A stretch of 64,000 nt of DNA from Neodontobutis hainanensis (taxonomy: Eukaryota > Chordata > Actinopteri > Gobiiformes > Odontobutidae): the NCBI GenBank assembly GCA_024349245.1, contig JALDNG010000786.1, forward strand, positions 1 through 64,000, read 5' to 3'. A program made the translations under genes and the position numbers. This document shows positions 1 to 10,585 of the stretch, one piece after another (position 1 is the stretch's first letter; every line of letters begins with the position of its first letter). The notes beneath the pieces are model-generated. The model saw only the letters and a list, made by a program, of their open reading frames with translations, was not told where the DNA came from and searched no databases.

Positions 1-1890
1 ACCATATGTCACGGCTATGATGGTTGGCTTGTCTACATAGTAAGTTATTTGGAAATTTTTGTTGCGTTTTTAACCCATGCTGAAAATCTTAAAATGTGGA
101 TCTATGTTAACAACAATATCCATTTTACTGTTTCTCGCTTCGAAGCATGAAATATGTATTATTATAATCAGTTTTCCTTCTTACGATCATATCAGTTCCA
201 TAAAAGCCGAGTCTATTTTGTACAATGCCTTTCTTTGTTTTTGCTTGAATGTAAAAAAACCTATTATTTTGGAAGATAGGGTTTGAGATGTCTGATTCTG
301 ATTATTTTCTACTTTTTGACCAAACAATTAAGAACAGCAATTTTTGTCATGTCTCCTGTTTTTCCCAGGATTTGCCGGTCTGAGCAACTCAACTGGGACT
401 AATGTTTGTTGGGTATAAGACAGAGTATCATTTTAACAATCCCAGCATTTTGAGACAGAAGACCCTTTTTGTGAAGGGTCGCAGTTTATGGAGTTCATTT
501 TTCATGAATCTGACTCATTTTTCACGATCGTGGTCAATGCATTATTCCTTAAAACGTCATTCATATATTTAAACAATAATCAAACCATAGTTTAATCAAA
601 ATGTGAAAATTAAAGGAATATATTGTGACTGGTGTCTGTGAAGCACGGTTGCCATTTTTTGATGAAATTAGACAAACTACCTCATAAATATTTTTAGCAC
701 ATTCTATTTGATAGAATATGGCAGGCCAAATCCGTTAGAAATTTTTTAGGAAAGGTAAATTTTTTCAAGACGTTTGCCATTGAGGCTGTCTTCATGATTT
801 AGCTTTCTAGCTTTTATCTTAAGGGAAACACCTTTATTTAAACTTTTTCCGTTTTAAGTTGTCTTAGATACTCCATAAACTAACGCTCAGGCCTGATCTC
901 AGTAAATTAGAACAACTCATTTGTCTGCTCGGGTTATTTAGGAAGCCGCCTCGCTCGCTCGTATTTTTCTTTTTGAATCGTGTGAGGATTTTCATCTTCT
1001 GTTCACAATAGCCTCAGAGCTCACCTATATTCCAGCTCATATACTGGTAGTCCACACAAATGGTGAGATTTCCCGAATTAGAAGACGCTATTAGGTATTT
1101 TACTTTGGTTTATGAATAAATTTATCAAAAACATCACTTATTTTATTTATAAAATATTTTTTTTCCATTTTTCAATGTTTGTATATCAAGGAGAATTTTG
1201 TGCTCTTATCCTGGCTAATATACAAAAAGTAATCAATGGAAATAGCTTTATTATCTTAAGCAGAATAGCTTCATTCAATGGCCACATGTAGGTTTTAGTA
1301 TTATATTTTATTCTTTAACTTGTATATCAAGTGGAAATAACTTGTTAGAGTTAAGAAAGAAGTTTGAATCTTCGAAGGATTAGATGATTTAAAGCTTATC
1401 AGGACATTAAATGGAAAACCGATTTTTTGCTGGAATAAAGATTCAAAATTTCCACCTATAATATCTCCCAAATATACATTCGTGCTTTAAAAAATCTTTG
1501 AGAAGCTAAACAGTTTTTTACTTTTTCAAGTATGAAGAGTGACTGATATGTAAAATTACAGCTGTTATTTGACATGCGTAAAATTTTGGTTTACCTCCGC
1601 AAAAGTCGAAAATAAATGGATATTATTAAACGCTTTTCTAGTCAAATAAAAATATTTGAAAGTAAAATGAAATCTAATTTTTTTAACTCAACCGTTTATA
1701 AACTACCAAAATAATAAGGAAAGTGACTTTCTGATAGTCCTAGACAACCAATTTTTTAAATTTCTTCAAGTTTACAGAGTTCTGACGTGGGTTTTTGTAT
1801 GACCATCGTAACAGATCATCTTTAATATCTTTAGAAGGTTGCATAGAATAATAAAGTAATAATTAACTAGCTATCCTCTATCTACCTTCC
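1..1890. other. Unassigned AT-rich sequence
   Basis: I recognise no gene. Two stretches (about 340-560 and 880-1090) are GC-richer than the surroundings and have short open frames on either strand, but none resembles a known protein. A 7-bp inverted repeat, GACCCTT (461-467) and AAGGGTC (474-480), could form a small hairpin. Confidence 0.5.
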
Positions 1891-1892
1891 GC

Positions 1893-1957
1893 ATCACCTC
1901 TGAGGTACACATCCCCCGTCTTGTATATCGCTACAACTACCATGTGGGGGTATATTT
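1893..1957. other. Compact nested hairpin cluster (possible small structured RNA)
   Basis: Within 60 nt lie three inverted repeats: ACCTC/GAGGT (1896-1900 with 1902-1906), CCCCC/GGGGG (1913-1917 with 1946-1950) and, nested inside the second, TTGTA/TACAA (1921-1925 with 1932-1936). Runs of five C or G are rare in this AT-rich sequence. The arrangement fits a small structured RNA or a regulatory hairpin, but I cannot assign it to any RNA family, and a weak 76-codon frame crosses it on the minus strand. Confidence 0.3.
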
Positions 1958-3270
1958 TCCGAAAAATAAAAAATACCGTGCTTTAAAGTTGAAAAGTTAT
2001 GAATACGAATTAACTTATACTTTATGTTGGCGGCGAGGCGGGCAAAAAACTTAAAGGAGTTATTTATTAACCAACTTTGCCAAGATATCATTTGTAAAAT
2101 CGTCTTCATATGAGCATAGATCATCGATGCAATATTTCGTTAAATATGGAGAATTTTTAAGTTTTTCGTACATAAAGTGGATTGGTGTATTAATAAATTG
2201 TTATATTCAAGTAAAGAAATGGCTATTTAACGTATTCTTCCAAAGGGTATAGCTTCTGTTGAAATCCGATGAAATAAATTAAGGTTTTTCAAAATCCACT
2301 CTTGATAAGTTATTTTGAGTCAAGTAGAATAATTTTAATGTTTTTAGTGAAATACACCATATATTATCCATAAACATTTCAAAAATCACATAGACATTAT
2401 ATTATGAAGGCTATATTCTAATTTAATATCTTCTAAAAATTTCATTTAATAAATAATATTAATTAATAACGGTATCCAACTGCCAAATTAACTTTTATCC
2501 GATTTATTCAATAAAAACCTCGAAAGTTTGAAATTTTATGTCACTTTTTTTTAGTTTTTCCGCTTATTCATGATAAACCCACTAAGATATCGAGTAAAAA
2601 ATCATGTTTAAAACTTCTTTACTGTTTATTGTGTATTTTGAACGTGTTATCTTCAAATATTCAGCCAAAGAACAAAAAGTAAAGATCAATTAAATTATTT
2701 GAAGGTGAATACAAAAGATGAATATATTCGTTTATTTTTTATCAAGTAGTCTTTCGGTTTTGACGATTCAAATGAGCAAATTCACTCAATTTGAAGTTTT
2801 GAGACATGGCGCAAAAACATACATGTGTTATTCCGTCTTCCAATGGTGCCATTCTTAAGTTGATAACGTGAAATATTACACCATCGTTTAATTCTTGTTA
2901 TAGTAAATATATATTAACAAATTTGTCCAGACAGAACAATATTTAAAAATTGATATTTGTCGAAAATCTCGAGAAAGAAGCCTTAGAATTTTAGTATTTT
3001 TAACATATTTCAAAATTTTTTAAATTCTAGTCATGAAAAAGTAACAAAAATAGTTTATGCACCTGCGTTAAAACATTAAATCGTGCATAGCGAATTCGTC
3101 TAGCATTAACGTTTAACGACACTTCAAGACGTTTATTAGCGTAGAATCCCAAAAGGCGAGGAAGTTCTTTTGTTTGATTCTGATAGCCCTTTGTATTTAC
3201 AAGTAAACACGTATAAAAGTCAGGATTTAAATACACTAAATAAAAATTATCCATCAATAATACTTGACGC
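1958..3270. other. Intergenic, weak coding signal at its end
   Basis: Mostly AT-rich sequence without a recognisable feature. At 3027-3257 on the minus strand a 76-codon open frame contains a protein-like stretch (TKELPRLLGFYANKRLEVSL) followed by a GTGCAT donor-like site near 3062. It lies just downstream of the exon-like stretch at 3271-3464 and might belong to the same unidentified gene, but I could not join the two in frame. Confidence 0.3.
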
Positions 3271-3464
3271 TTATTTATCTCCTACTTCTTTTTCAAATTT
3301 CATGATTTTTATATGAAATTCGTTGATAGTAAAGCAAATATATTCAGTTTGTTGAGATAACATTGATGCCGCACGGTCTAATGCACTGTTTCGTTTTAAA
3401 ATCCCACTTTCAAACTTTTTAGTATTAAATTGGAGGAATCTACTTAGTTTTGAAGATTTTTTCT
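3271..3464 (-). CDS. Possible 3' exon of an unidentified protein
   Basis: Starting after an AG acceptor (exon start 3464), the minus strand is open for about 64 codons to a TAA at 3271. The translation has a protein-like composition, with helix-forming segments such as LKRNSALDRAASMLSQQTEY and a charged C-terminus ending in KFEKEVGDK. I do not recognise the family. No start codon is assigned; upstream exons would have to be found by aligning transcripts. It could be a chance frame or a relic. Confidence 0.25.
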
Positions 3465-3687
3465 CTGCATAAATCAGATTTTAAAGAATTCACAACCTCA
3501 TGTTATTATTTGTTTGATAATTAATTTATAATAGCATAAAAGTGACTTTCTAGAAAAATTATGTTCTACATTTTAACGTAACAATATTTAATTAGAATTT
3601 TAAAATGTTAACATTCACGTGAGCAATATGGATTAATTAAAAAAGGAAAGAGTTATAGTACATCTTTTGAACAAAATAAAGCAAAAA

Positions 3688-4078
3688 ATGGGTCAATATT
3701 CATGGATTTTAAAGGGTATTTATTGACTGTTGTGTAACGACAAATATTTACGAACGTGCGTGAAGTAAAATTATCGCCATTGATATTTATGCACGAAAGT
3801 TTTCATTTGGATACATTTAATTTCATCGTGGAAAATTATTTAGATGAAAAGTTTAACTTTGCAATCTACACCGAGAGCATAACTATCGAGATTCGGCTTT
3901 CGAAGCATGTATCAATCGGATTACCGATGTCAACTTCTTTAGTCTGAAAAACAGTTCAATAGAGAACCAAAGGAATCTAAGAGTGTACTACTTTAAGAGA
4001 GATGTGATTTTGGGGGTTACTTCAAGACATCCCATTTATTTGTTATCCCACTCCAAAGGTTTGCCCCTGTTAATTTAA
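3688..4078 (+). CDS. Possible small unidentified gene, convergent with RAD1
   Basis: An ATG at 3688 opens MGQYSWILK. Removing about 50 nt from the GT at 3717 restores a frame that reads through to about 3945. A second frame from about 3876 to the TAA at 4076-4078 is also strongly protein-like (for example RNLRVYYFKRDVILGVTSRH). The two frames overlap and I could not find a splice of normal length that joins them, so either the model is incomplete or the gene is decayed. No family recognised. RAD1 ends on the opposite strand 209 bp further on, so the two would be convergent. Confidence 0.25.
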
Positions 4079-4253
4079 CTTGAGTCTTTTTTAAAAAATA
4101 ACTTAGTTATATGATATTTAAGACGAAAGAACTGGCTGTATAAATTTCAATGACAACGCGGGTCCTCTCGACAAACGAACATCAAGTCCATGGAATAAGT
4201 TTGGAATGCGGTGATAATGGGAAAGAAAAAAAGTTAATTTACAATTTTAATAA

Positions 4254-4259
4254 TTTATT
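4254..4259 (-). terminator. Polyadenylation signal AATAAA for RAD1
   Basis: On the minus strand a perfect AATAAA starts 28 nt after the RAD1 stop codon, at a normal spacing for a cleavage and polyadenylation signal. In a sequence this AT-rich the hexamer is common, so position is the main support. Confidence 0.5.
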
Positions 4260-4286
4260 GTTTGATACATGATCAAGCAGATTATG

Positions 4287-5255
4287 TTAAAGGATAACTT
4301 CCGGTAGACTCTGAATGTCAGAAATCAAATAACCAGGAATTCGAAAAATAAGTGCTGTCCATCTGCGTCCAAAACCAAGTGTTGAAGTGAAAGAAGGCCA
4401 TTATTGTCAATTCTAATTGAAAATTTCTTTGAAACGGTAAGCGCTTTGGTTGAGGATTTAACCAATTGCATACGATAGCTTTTATGAAGCATAATACAAA
4501 CCGATATTCTTGCTTTTCTTTGCATTCCCACGTTTCGATGGCTTCTGAACTTTTTGTGAATTCCATCTGCGTCAAAATGGCAAAAAACCATGGAGGTGCC
4601 GTAGCGCCCTCTGGTCGATATCTGCAGGAGTTCTAGGTCAGGTAGAGTGGAAATCTCAATGTAAGAACAGGAGGAATCAAGCTCAAGAAAAATTTCCTTC
4701 ATATATTCAGACAAAATTATGAAGGATATTTTATTACTTTCATGATAAATTTGTTAATCACGTTGTTTGTATTGAAATTGAAATCTAACACATTTTCTGG
4801 TTCCTTCGTGCGGATTCGGCACTTAGTTAAAACACCGAGCTCGTTTATGCTATGTTAGTCTAAATTTTAACTCAATTTCGAATGGACTTGAATTTGTTTC
4901 ATACCGCAGAATAATTGGAGAGTATAAAAAATCTTCGTGGCCCAGGCAGTATTCACTCAAGCAATTCTAAGTTAATCCTTTAAAAACTAGGAAGATATTT
5001 AAACTGAGACAGATCGAGATCGATTCGCCATTTTGTATAAACTTTTTAAAAGTATTTTTAGGCAGGTAAGCAGTCGCTTGAAGCGATTTCGACTCCTGAG
5101 AGGAAACTTTAAGACCACTTGCACATGAAGTAATTGTTGCGTTCTTTGATGAGCGAACACTTCACCTCCGACAAGTTTATTGCTTTAAGTAACGAAACGA
5201 AAGTTTTCGTGTCTTCCAACTCGCAATATAGCAACGGTTCACTCAAATTCGACAT
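4287..5255 (-). CDS. RAD1: RAD1, 9-1-1 checkpoint clamp subunit
   Basis: PCNA-like subunit of the RAD9-RAD1-HUS1 ring that is loaded at damaged DNA in the nucleus and activates the ATR checkpoint. Eight exons give about 264 residues (human 282). After splicing, the order matches the family from end to end: an N-terminal LLKAINLSE helix region, KVSSQESKSLQATAYLP, then RTKEPENVLDFNF followed by TNNVINKF, and the C-terminal hallmark LVKSSTKAL...SIRIDNNGLLSLQHL...DADGQ. Introns: 5144-5165, 4967-4987, 4850-4871, 4697-4737, 4567-4588, 4479-4501 and 4311-4333 (22, 21, 22, 41, 22, 23 and 23 nt). Deleting them keeps one frame to the TAA at 4287. The fourth intron is uncertain: alignment would place its end at 4712, giving 26 nt but a TG rather than an AG end. 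The ATG at 5255 gives MSNLSEPLLYCELED, which aligns with the family start. Confidence 0.93.
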
Positions 5256-6112
5256 GATTTGTGAAAAAAATAATTATGGTTTCATTTCTCGAAACTTTGT
5301 GAACTTTGACGATTGAATGAGAAAAATATTTTTACCTCATTTCTGATTTTTAAATAATGTAAAATATTTAAAAGAGTTATTTTAACATATTTATATAAAT
5401 GGCATGTTTGAAAATGTCTACCAATTTTTAACCTCTGCTTCTGAATATTACTCTTTAATGATTTTTAAGCATCTTTATTGATTTGATTGAAGTCAATGTA
5501 GAAAGTAATTTTTTCACGGTCAAACAGATATTAGTTTTATCTAAATTACATCACCAAATATTATTTTGATCGATTTGAAAGAATAATAAATTAAACAAAA
5601 TTAAATGATTGAACGATATAATTAAATTTTTAATTCGAGTTTTCTGTTATGGTGAGATTATTTAATTTATTTGAGGATGATAAAATTATCAGCACATGCG
5701 CCGAAATCTACTTTTTTTACAAAATGAAGTTAATGTTGAATATCAGAAATTCATTTAAATTTTATTTGAAAAAATGAAGTTAATGCTATTCTTGAATGAA
5801 AATAACAAATAAATATTTTGCTAGAAAGCTGTATTCACAATTATTTACAAAATACAATTTGATGTTTTATTACCTGAATAATTATCTCTTTAAATAGAAA
5901 TTAGAAATTTGTCCAATAGGATGTGACGGCGTAGATAGGAGGGAATTTCAAAATACGAACGAGTTTAACCGAGATGTGAATAAAAATTATATCAGATTTT
6001 AATTGAAAAAATCGGGATTTACTAACTAAAAGAAACTACTAACTGTATAATGTCAATAAAAATCCAAGAGGCGGGTTATTTTTGGAAAAAAAAATTGTCT
6101 CTAAAATATAAA
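5256..6112. other. Intergenic between XPO6 and RAD1
   Basis: AT-rich with no recognisable feature. It would hold the 3' end of XPO6 and the promoter of RAD1, which are both on the minus strand. I see no TATA box or clear motif next to the RAD1 start. Confidence 0.5.
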
Positions 6113-9100
6113 TTAAGTCAATGTTATTGGATTATTAAGGGTAGAGAAATATTTCACATCTCTCGCCAAGTTCATAAGTTGAGTCGTAAATGTCGGGTGA
6201 TCCTTTGATTTTGATACAAATAATACATGAACATTTGCGATACCTTGTTGAAGATACTGAGTGTTTGTAACGTTTAATGATGGAATATTTGCAAGTAGGA
6301 ATGGAATAATTTGACTGTAAAACAACTCGAAGTTCTTGGATGCAATAAGAAAAAAGTTGTTGAGTATGTCTTCATGTAAGGTCGATAATTCGTCCATACA
6401 AAGAAGAAAGAAAAACTGCAACACTAATTTATTTAGGAGTTGATTCTCTTGAAATATAGGCTGAAAGTGAGTATGAATAATCACATTTGAATACACGCCA
6501 CCCTTTTCGTCGAGGAGATTGAAATTCTGAAGGCACTCTTTAATGGTTTCGATATTTTGAACGGATAAATTTTGTAACAAAATCAAAAATTTACGGTTAT
6601 CATTTACGTTGAACAGCTCGTGGAAATGTCCTCGCGCTTCTGATGAGTGTAATTTTGTGAAGTACTCGAACTTCGTTGATAAAATTTTAGCCACAAGTTT
6701 GCATAAATCATATTGGAGATCATCGTTTTGTGACTTTTATAAGTTAATGCACTCACATTCATTACGATTACGCACAAATCATACGAGATTAGCCTAATAA
6801 TGTCTTCGAAATGTTTTCTATTGATATTTTGCTGAATTAAAAATGAAACCGAATCCATCAATCAAAAATTAGTAAAAATAAAAAACATAAAAACAAGCTG
6901 CTCTTTAGCTTTATTGGTAATATTTGGAATTCCAGAATAGCTTAAATTATGAGAAAAAATACTTGATCAAAAAGTTGTGAAATGTGGAAATGATAACACT
7001 GGACGCATCATTCAAAAATTCAAAAAATATCAGAACGTGTGTGTGAAGAAGTTTTAATGTGGTCTTTAGAAGTGCTAAAATAAGCGTAAAGGAAAACTTT
7101 TATGCATGAAAAATTGGCTAACGTTTGCCAAGAGTTTCATGAATATTTGTGAAAAAAATTTAGAGGATAGTTTTTTGATGGAAGGGTTTTTATCTTGAAT
7201 TTTCAAAAGCATAGCATCAAAAATTCGACAGGTTTTGGTGTATACCTTTATGTCTTGGATAACGAGACATAAAACCTTGAGGGGATTGTTGGTTCACTCC
7301 AAGATGAAGTCTGTTCGAACTTTCAACAAACGCATCAAAGTATTTCTCAAACAGGTTTGTCATTAAAGTTGAAATATCGCCACAGTTCTTTTATTACATG
7401 CCAAAGTTACTGTTTGAGATGTATTTTTATTTAGTATTAAACTGAGCCCAGAGAGACAAATAAGGCAGGATGTCAGAAATTAACTTTGTAAAATACTTCA
7501 GTGTTTTCGGTGAAATACTTGAGATTTCTCATACAATCCAAGTATTGATTGATATCAACTGCGAGTGACAACCCATCTATGGGAATTTTCTCACAGATAT
7601 TGGCGATTGCTAGCGATGCAACATCTTCCATGTTACTTTTGGACTTAAATTAATTTTTAGTTTGAACCTCAATAAGTTGAAAGGATTTTTGGAATATTGT
7701 GCTTACAATTTGAAGGATGTTTGAATTTAAATCATTCCGACTGATTTGAAATTGTTGAAGAATGGTATCGTCAGCTTTCAATAAATTTGCAATTATTTCA
7801 ATTAAGCTAATGAGCAGTGAGTAACACTTTTTAGACCTATTACACTTAAGTAAATACAAATTTTCTATCGCAGTTAACAATGGTGTGTCTATTGAGACTT
7901 GGTTCAGAAAATATTCATGTAAAAGTTGGAGTAGATTAAAAGAACTAAATAAAGTGCAGTAGTATACGCTTTGTAGACTTCGAAGGGTTTCGATTTGGCG
8001 ATTTCCTCATGCAAAGTTGTAATTTTTCCAAAGATTCCAAGTTGAAAATCTGACAGTTTGCAGCAATCGTATGTAAGGCATAGCAAGCGAATTTGGTCTT
8101 CATTCGGCAATCTTTTTAAGAATTCTGATCATTATCGAAAATTACCGACTGTCTCTTGAGTTGTATTTTGTTTGATCGAGTTATATATGTTGGCTAGTTC
8201 GTTGAAGTCAGAAAGAAAGATGCCGAGAATACATGGGTTTATGGTGTTTGGAAGTTCATTCAGTAATAAAATTATTCTTTTGACGAGATCTTTTTCAATC
8301 TCACGGTTGAGATCATCGAATCCCTGAAATTCATTTTGATATTTTGTGAGAGTTTTTTTCATTGCGGCCAATGCGAACTCGCAAAATAAATTCGAGTAAC
8401 TGATAATCATTTTATTTTTACTTTTGAGAATTTGCGGCATCAAAGTTAGTTATGGAATGTGAAATTTCTGAATACAGTTTGAATATGGCAGAGAAACAGG
8501 TCAAAGAATCTTCGGCAGATTTCTAAGTTAAAAAAGGGGAAAACAAGGGAGAGGATAGAAGCCATATATAACGAGACATAATTAAAATCATGTGGTGGGC
8601 GTAACAAGTATCTTTTACAAAACGTGGGAAGGAAAATGTAATGAAAGTCTACTGCGTTTTTGACAAATTCCTTGCAATCCTGGTTTATTTTTTGGAAATT
8701 TTCTAGGTATTTTTTGACCAATAGTAAACTTGGTCAATGATTTGGGAGTTCTGAACTAGCACCGATTCTTGTGAAATTATTTCTGTCAGTGTGCTGACGC
8801 AGAAACTCGGTATATGTTGTTTATCGTATTTTTTGAACCATTTCTTCGAATGGAACACTCGCGAACTCAATCAACGAGCTCACAAATTCCTGGTTGATAA
8901 CAGTATTGAGGGGAAAAGTTTCATGTACTTGATAAGTACGTCGAAAATATAATTACACGTTGAAATATTCTCTGTTTCTTCATTTGGAGATTGTGAGTTT
9001 TTTGATGGAGAACTATCGCGATTTTTGAAACAACTGTTATATGTTTGACAGCTTGAAGTTTGCTGAAAAGAACAGTTAAAGTATTTGTTTTGATTAAAAT

Positions 9101-10585
9101 CGTTCAAAGACGAGACAGAGCCATATTTCTGAAGATATGGAGAACGCTGGAACACATTTTTGAAAATAAATCCAAGCTGTAGAATGAGTCGTTCTATTGA
9201 TCTGTAACACTTCTCCTGACAGCTTGAAATTAATTTCTTCTTCTCCGCTGAAAGCATAAATGTATTATCAGTGCAAATTTCTTCCAGGAAATAATCCAGA
9301 ATTTGAGCGCCATATTTTAAATTTATAGATTCATGAATTGACTAAATATTAAATACGCCATATTATAATTAAATATTTTTGTTACAGAACGATTTCAATG
9401 GCTTTTTAAAAAAACCGTTTATTAGGCATATATTAAGGTATCAAAACACAACAAATTTTTACGATTAATGTTATTTGAATGATTTTCACAATAAAACAGG
9501 TTATGAATTAAAATAAACTTTTTTCATTTTTATTTATTCTAGAGATCGAAATGGGTTAAGTTATAAGGCTGGAATTTCGAAAGGATTTGACAAGGTAACA
9601 TTTTTTTGACACAATTAAGATAAAAAGATTTCATACTGTTTTAAAGGCAATATTTGAATGTTTTCATGCAGTCATAAAAGCTAGGAATCTTTTTAAACGA
9701 TATCTATGCAGAAAATATGGTAATTTAAGATGAAAATTTATAAATAAATTTTACTTATCATAAGCTAAAAAATGCAATCGAGATAAAAGCGGGGATGATA
9801 TCAGATTTTTTATAATTTGAGAAGCGAAGCTTATCAAGTGTAAACTATATTTATCAAATCAAACGTTCTTAATTCGAGATAACCATATCTATGTGAATAT
9901 TGATCTTATTGGTCAATACATTTTTCTTAATTGTCATGCGCGTTTCAAACGATGAACATTATAAGAGGTAAGATTTTGCTAAATTTTATCAACCGTGCTT
10001 AACAAATATAGAAGAATGGCAAATTATTATTTTGTAAAATTCTTAATTGGTTCGGTGATTAGTTCGTAATTCCTGTATGAGGAAAATTTTTGATTAAACA
10101 GCGTTAAAGTTACAAAAGCTTTAAAATATTAAAGAATTTAGACTACCTCTTCGATGATGGTGAAAAATTCTGGGAAAGTGGTCATACACTCTTTTTGACC
10201 AATCAGAGCAAATATTTTACACAGTTTTGAAATTTTTGTACTATTAGTCGAGATAGGTTCCACCAAAATCATTTTTATAATCTCTGTTCTCAGTAGAATT
10301 TTGTCTTGTTGGGATACCAGGTGCCATTTTCTTCTCAGAGTTATCTGAGTTATATTTCAAAAATACTTCAAAAACTGAAAGGGCAAACATGTGAACATAT
10401 TCGTTGTTTGTACGCTTCCAGAAATCGAGACATAGCGTCAAACTATCGTTTCTCTGGAGAAAACAGTTCAAATAGTTATCTATTTAACCTCTAAAAGTAC
10501 TGATTTCTGAACGAACACTGTTAGGAATAGAAGCGTCATAAAATCTATCAAGGTACTGGCTAAGTTCTTTATATAGTGTTTCCAT
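6113..10585 (-). CDS. XPO6: Exportin-6 (nuclear export of actin-profilin)
   Basis: Importin-beta superfamily receptor that exports actin-profilin from the nucleus with RanGTP. The N-terminus (CLDFWKRTNNEYVHMFALSV) and C-terminus (DHPTFTTQLMNLARDVKYFS) both match exportin-6 specifically, and the pieces between are in family order. Start is the ATG at 10585 (METLYKEL); stop is the TAA at 6113. Introns fixed by frame and homology: 10480-10500 (21 nt), 10284-10317 (34), 9342-10146 (about 805), 8866-8883 (18), 8680-8729 (50), 8125-8145 (21) and 6734-6756 (23). Phases add up across the first five exons. Joins near 8440, 7880-7910, 7640 and 6870-7490 are unresolved, so exon borders there are approximate. 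No frameshift is needed in the parts I could resolve. Confidence is high for identity, moderate for the full model. Confidence 0.9.
9342..10146 (-). other. Large intron of XPO6, about 805 nt
   Basis: Donor GTAGTC follows ...FTIIEE; the acceptor TTTAG precedes SIHESINLKYGAQ, phase 0 on both sides, and the joined protein aligns with exportin-6 across the junction. The interior is AT-rich with stops in all frames. It is about 35 times longer than the neighbouring introns and contains no transposon or RNA gene that I recognise. Confidence 0.7.

Noticed and set aside
4318..4575. Second overlapping minus-strand frame inside RAD1
   Set aside because: It is not a separate gene: part of it is the RAD1 exon between introns 4567-4588 and 4479-4501, and the rest is read-through of those introns.
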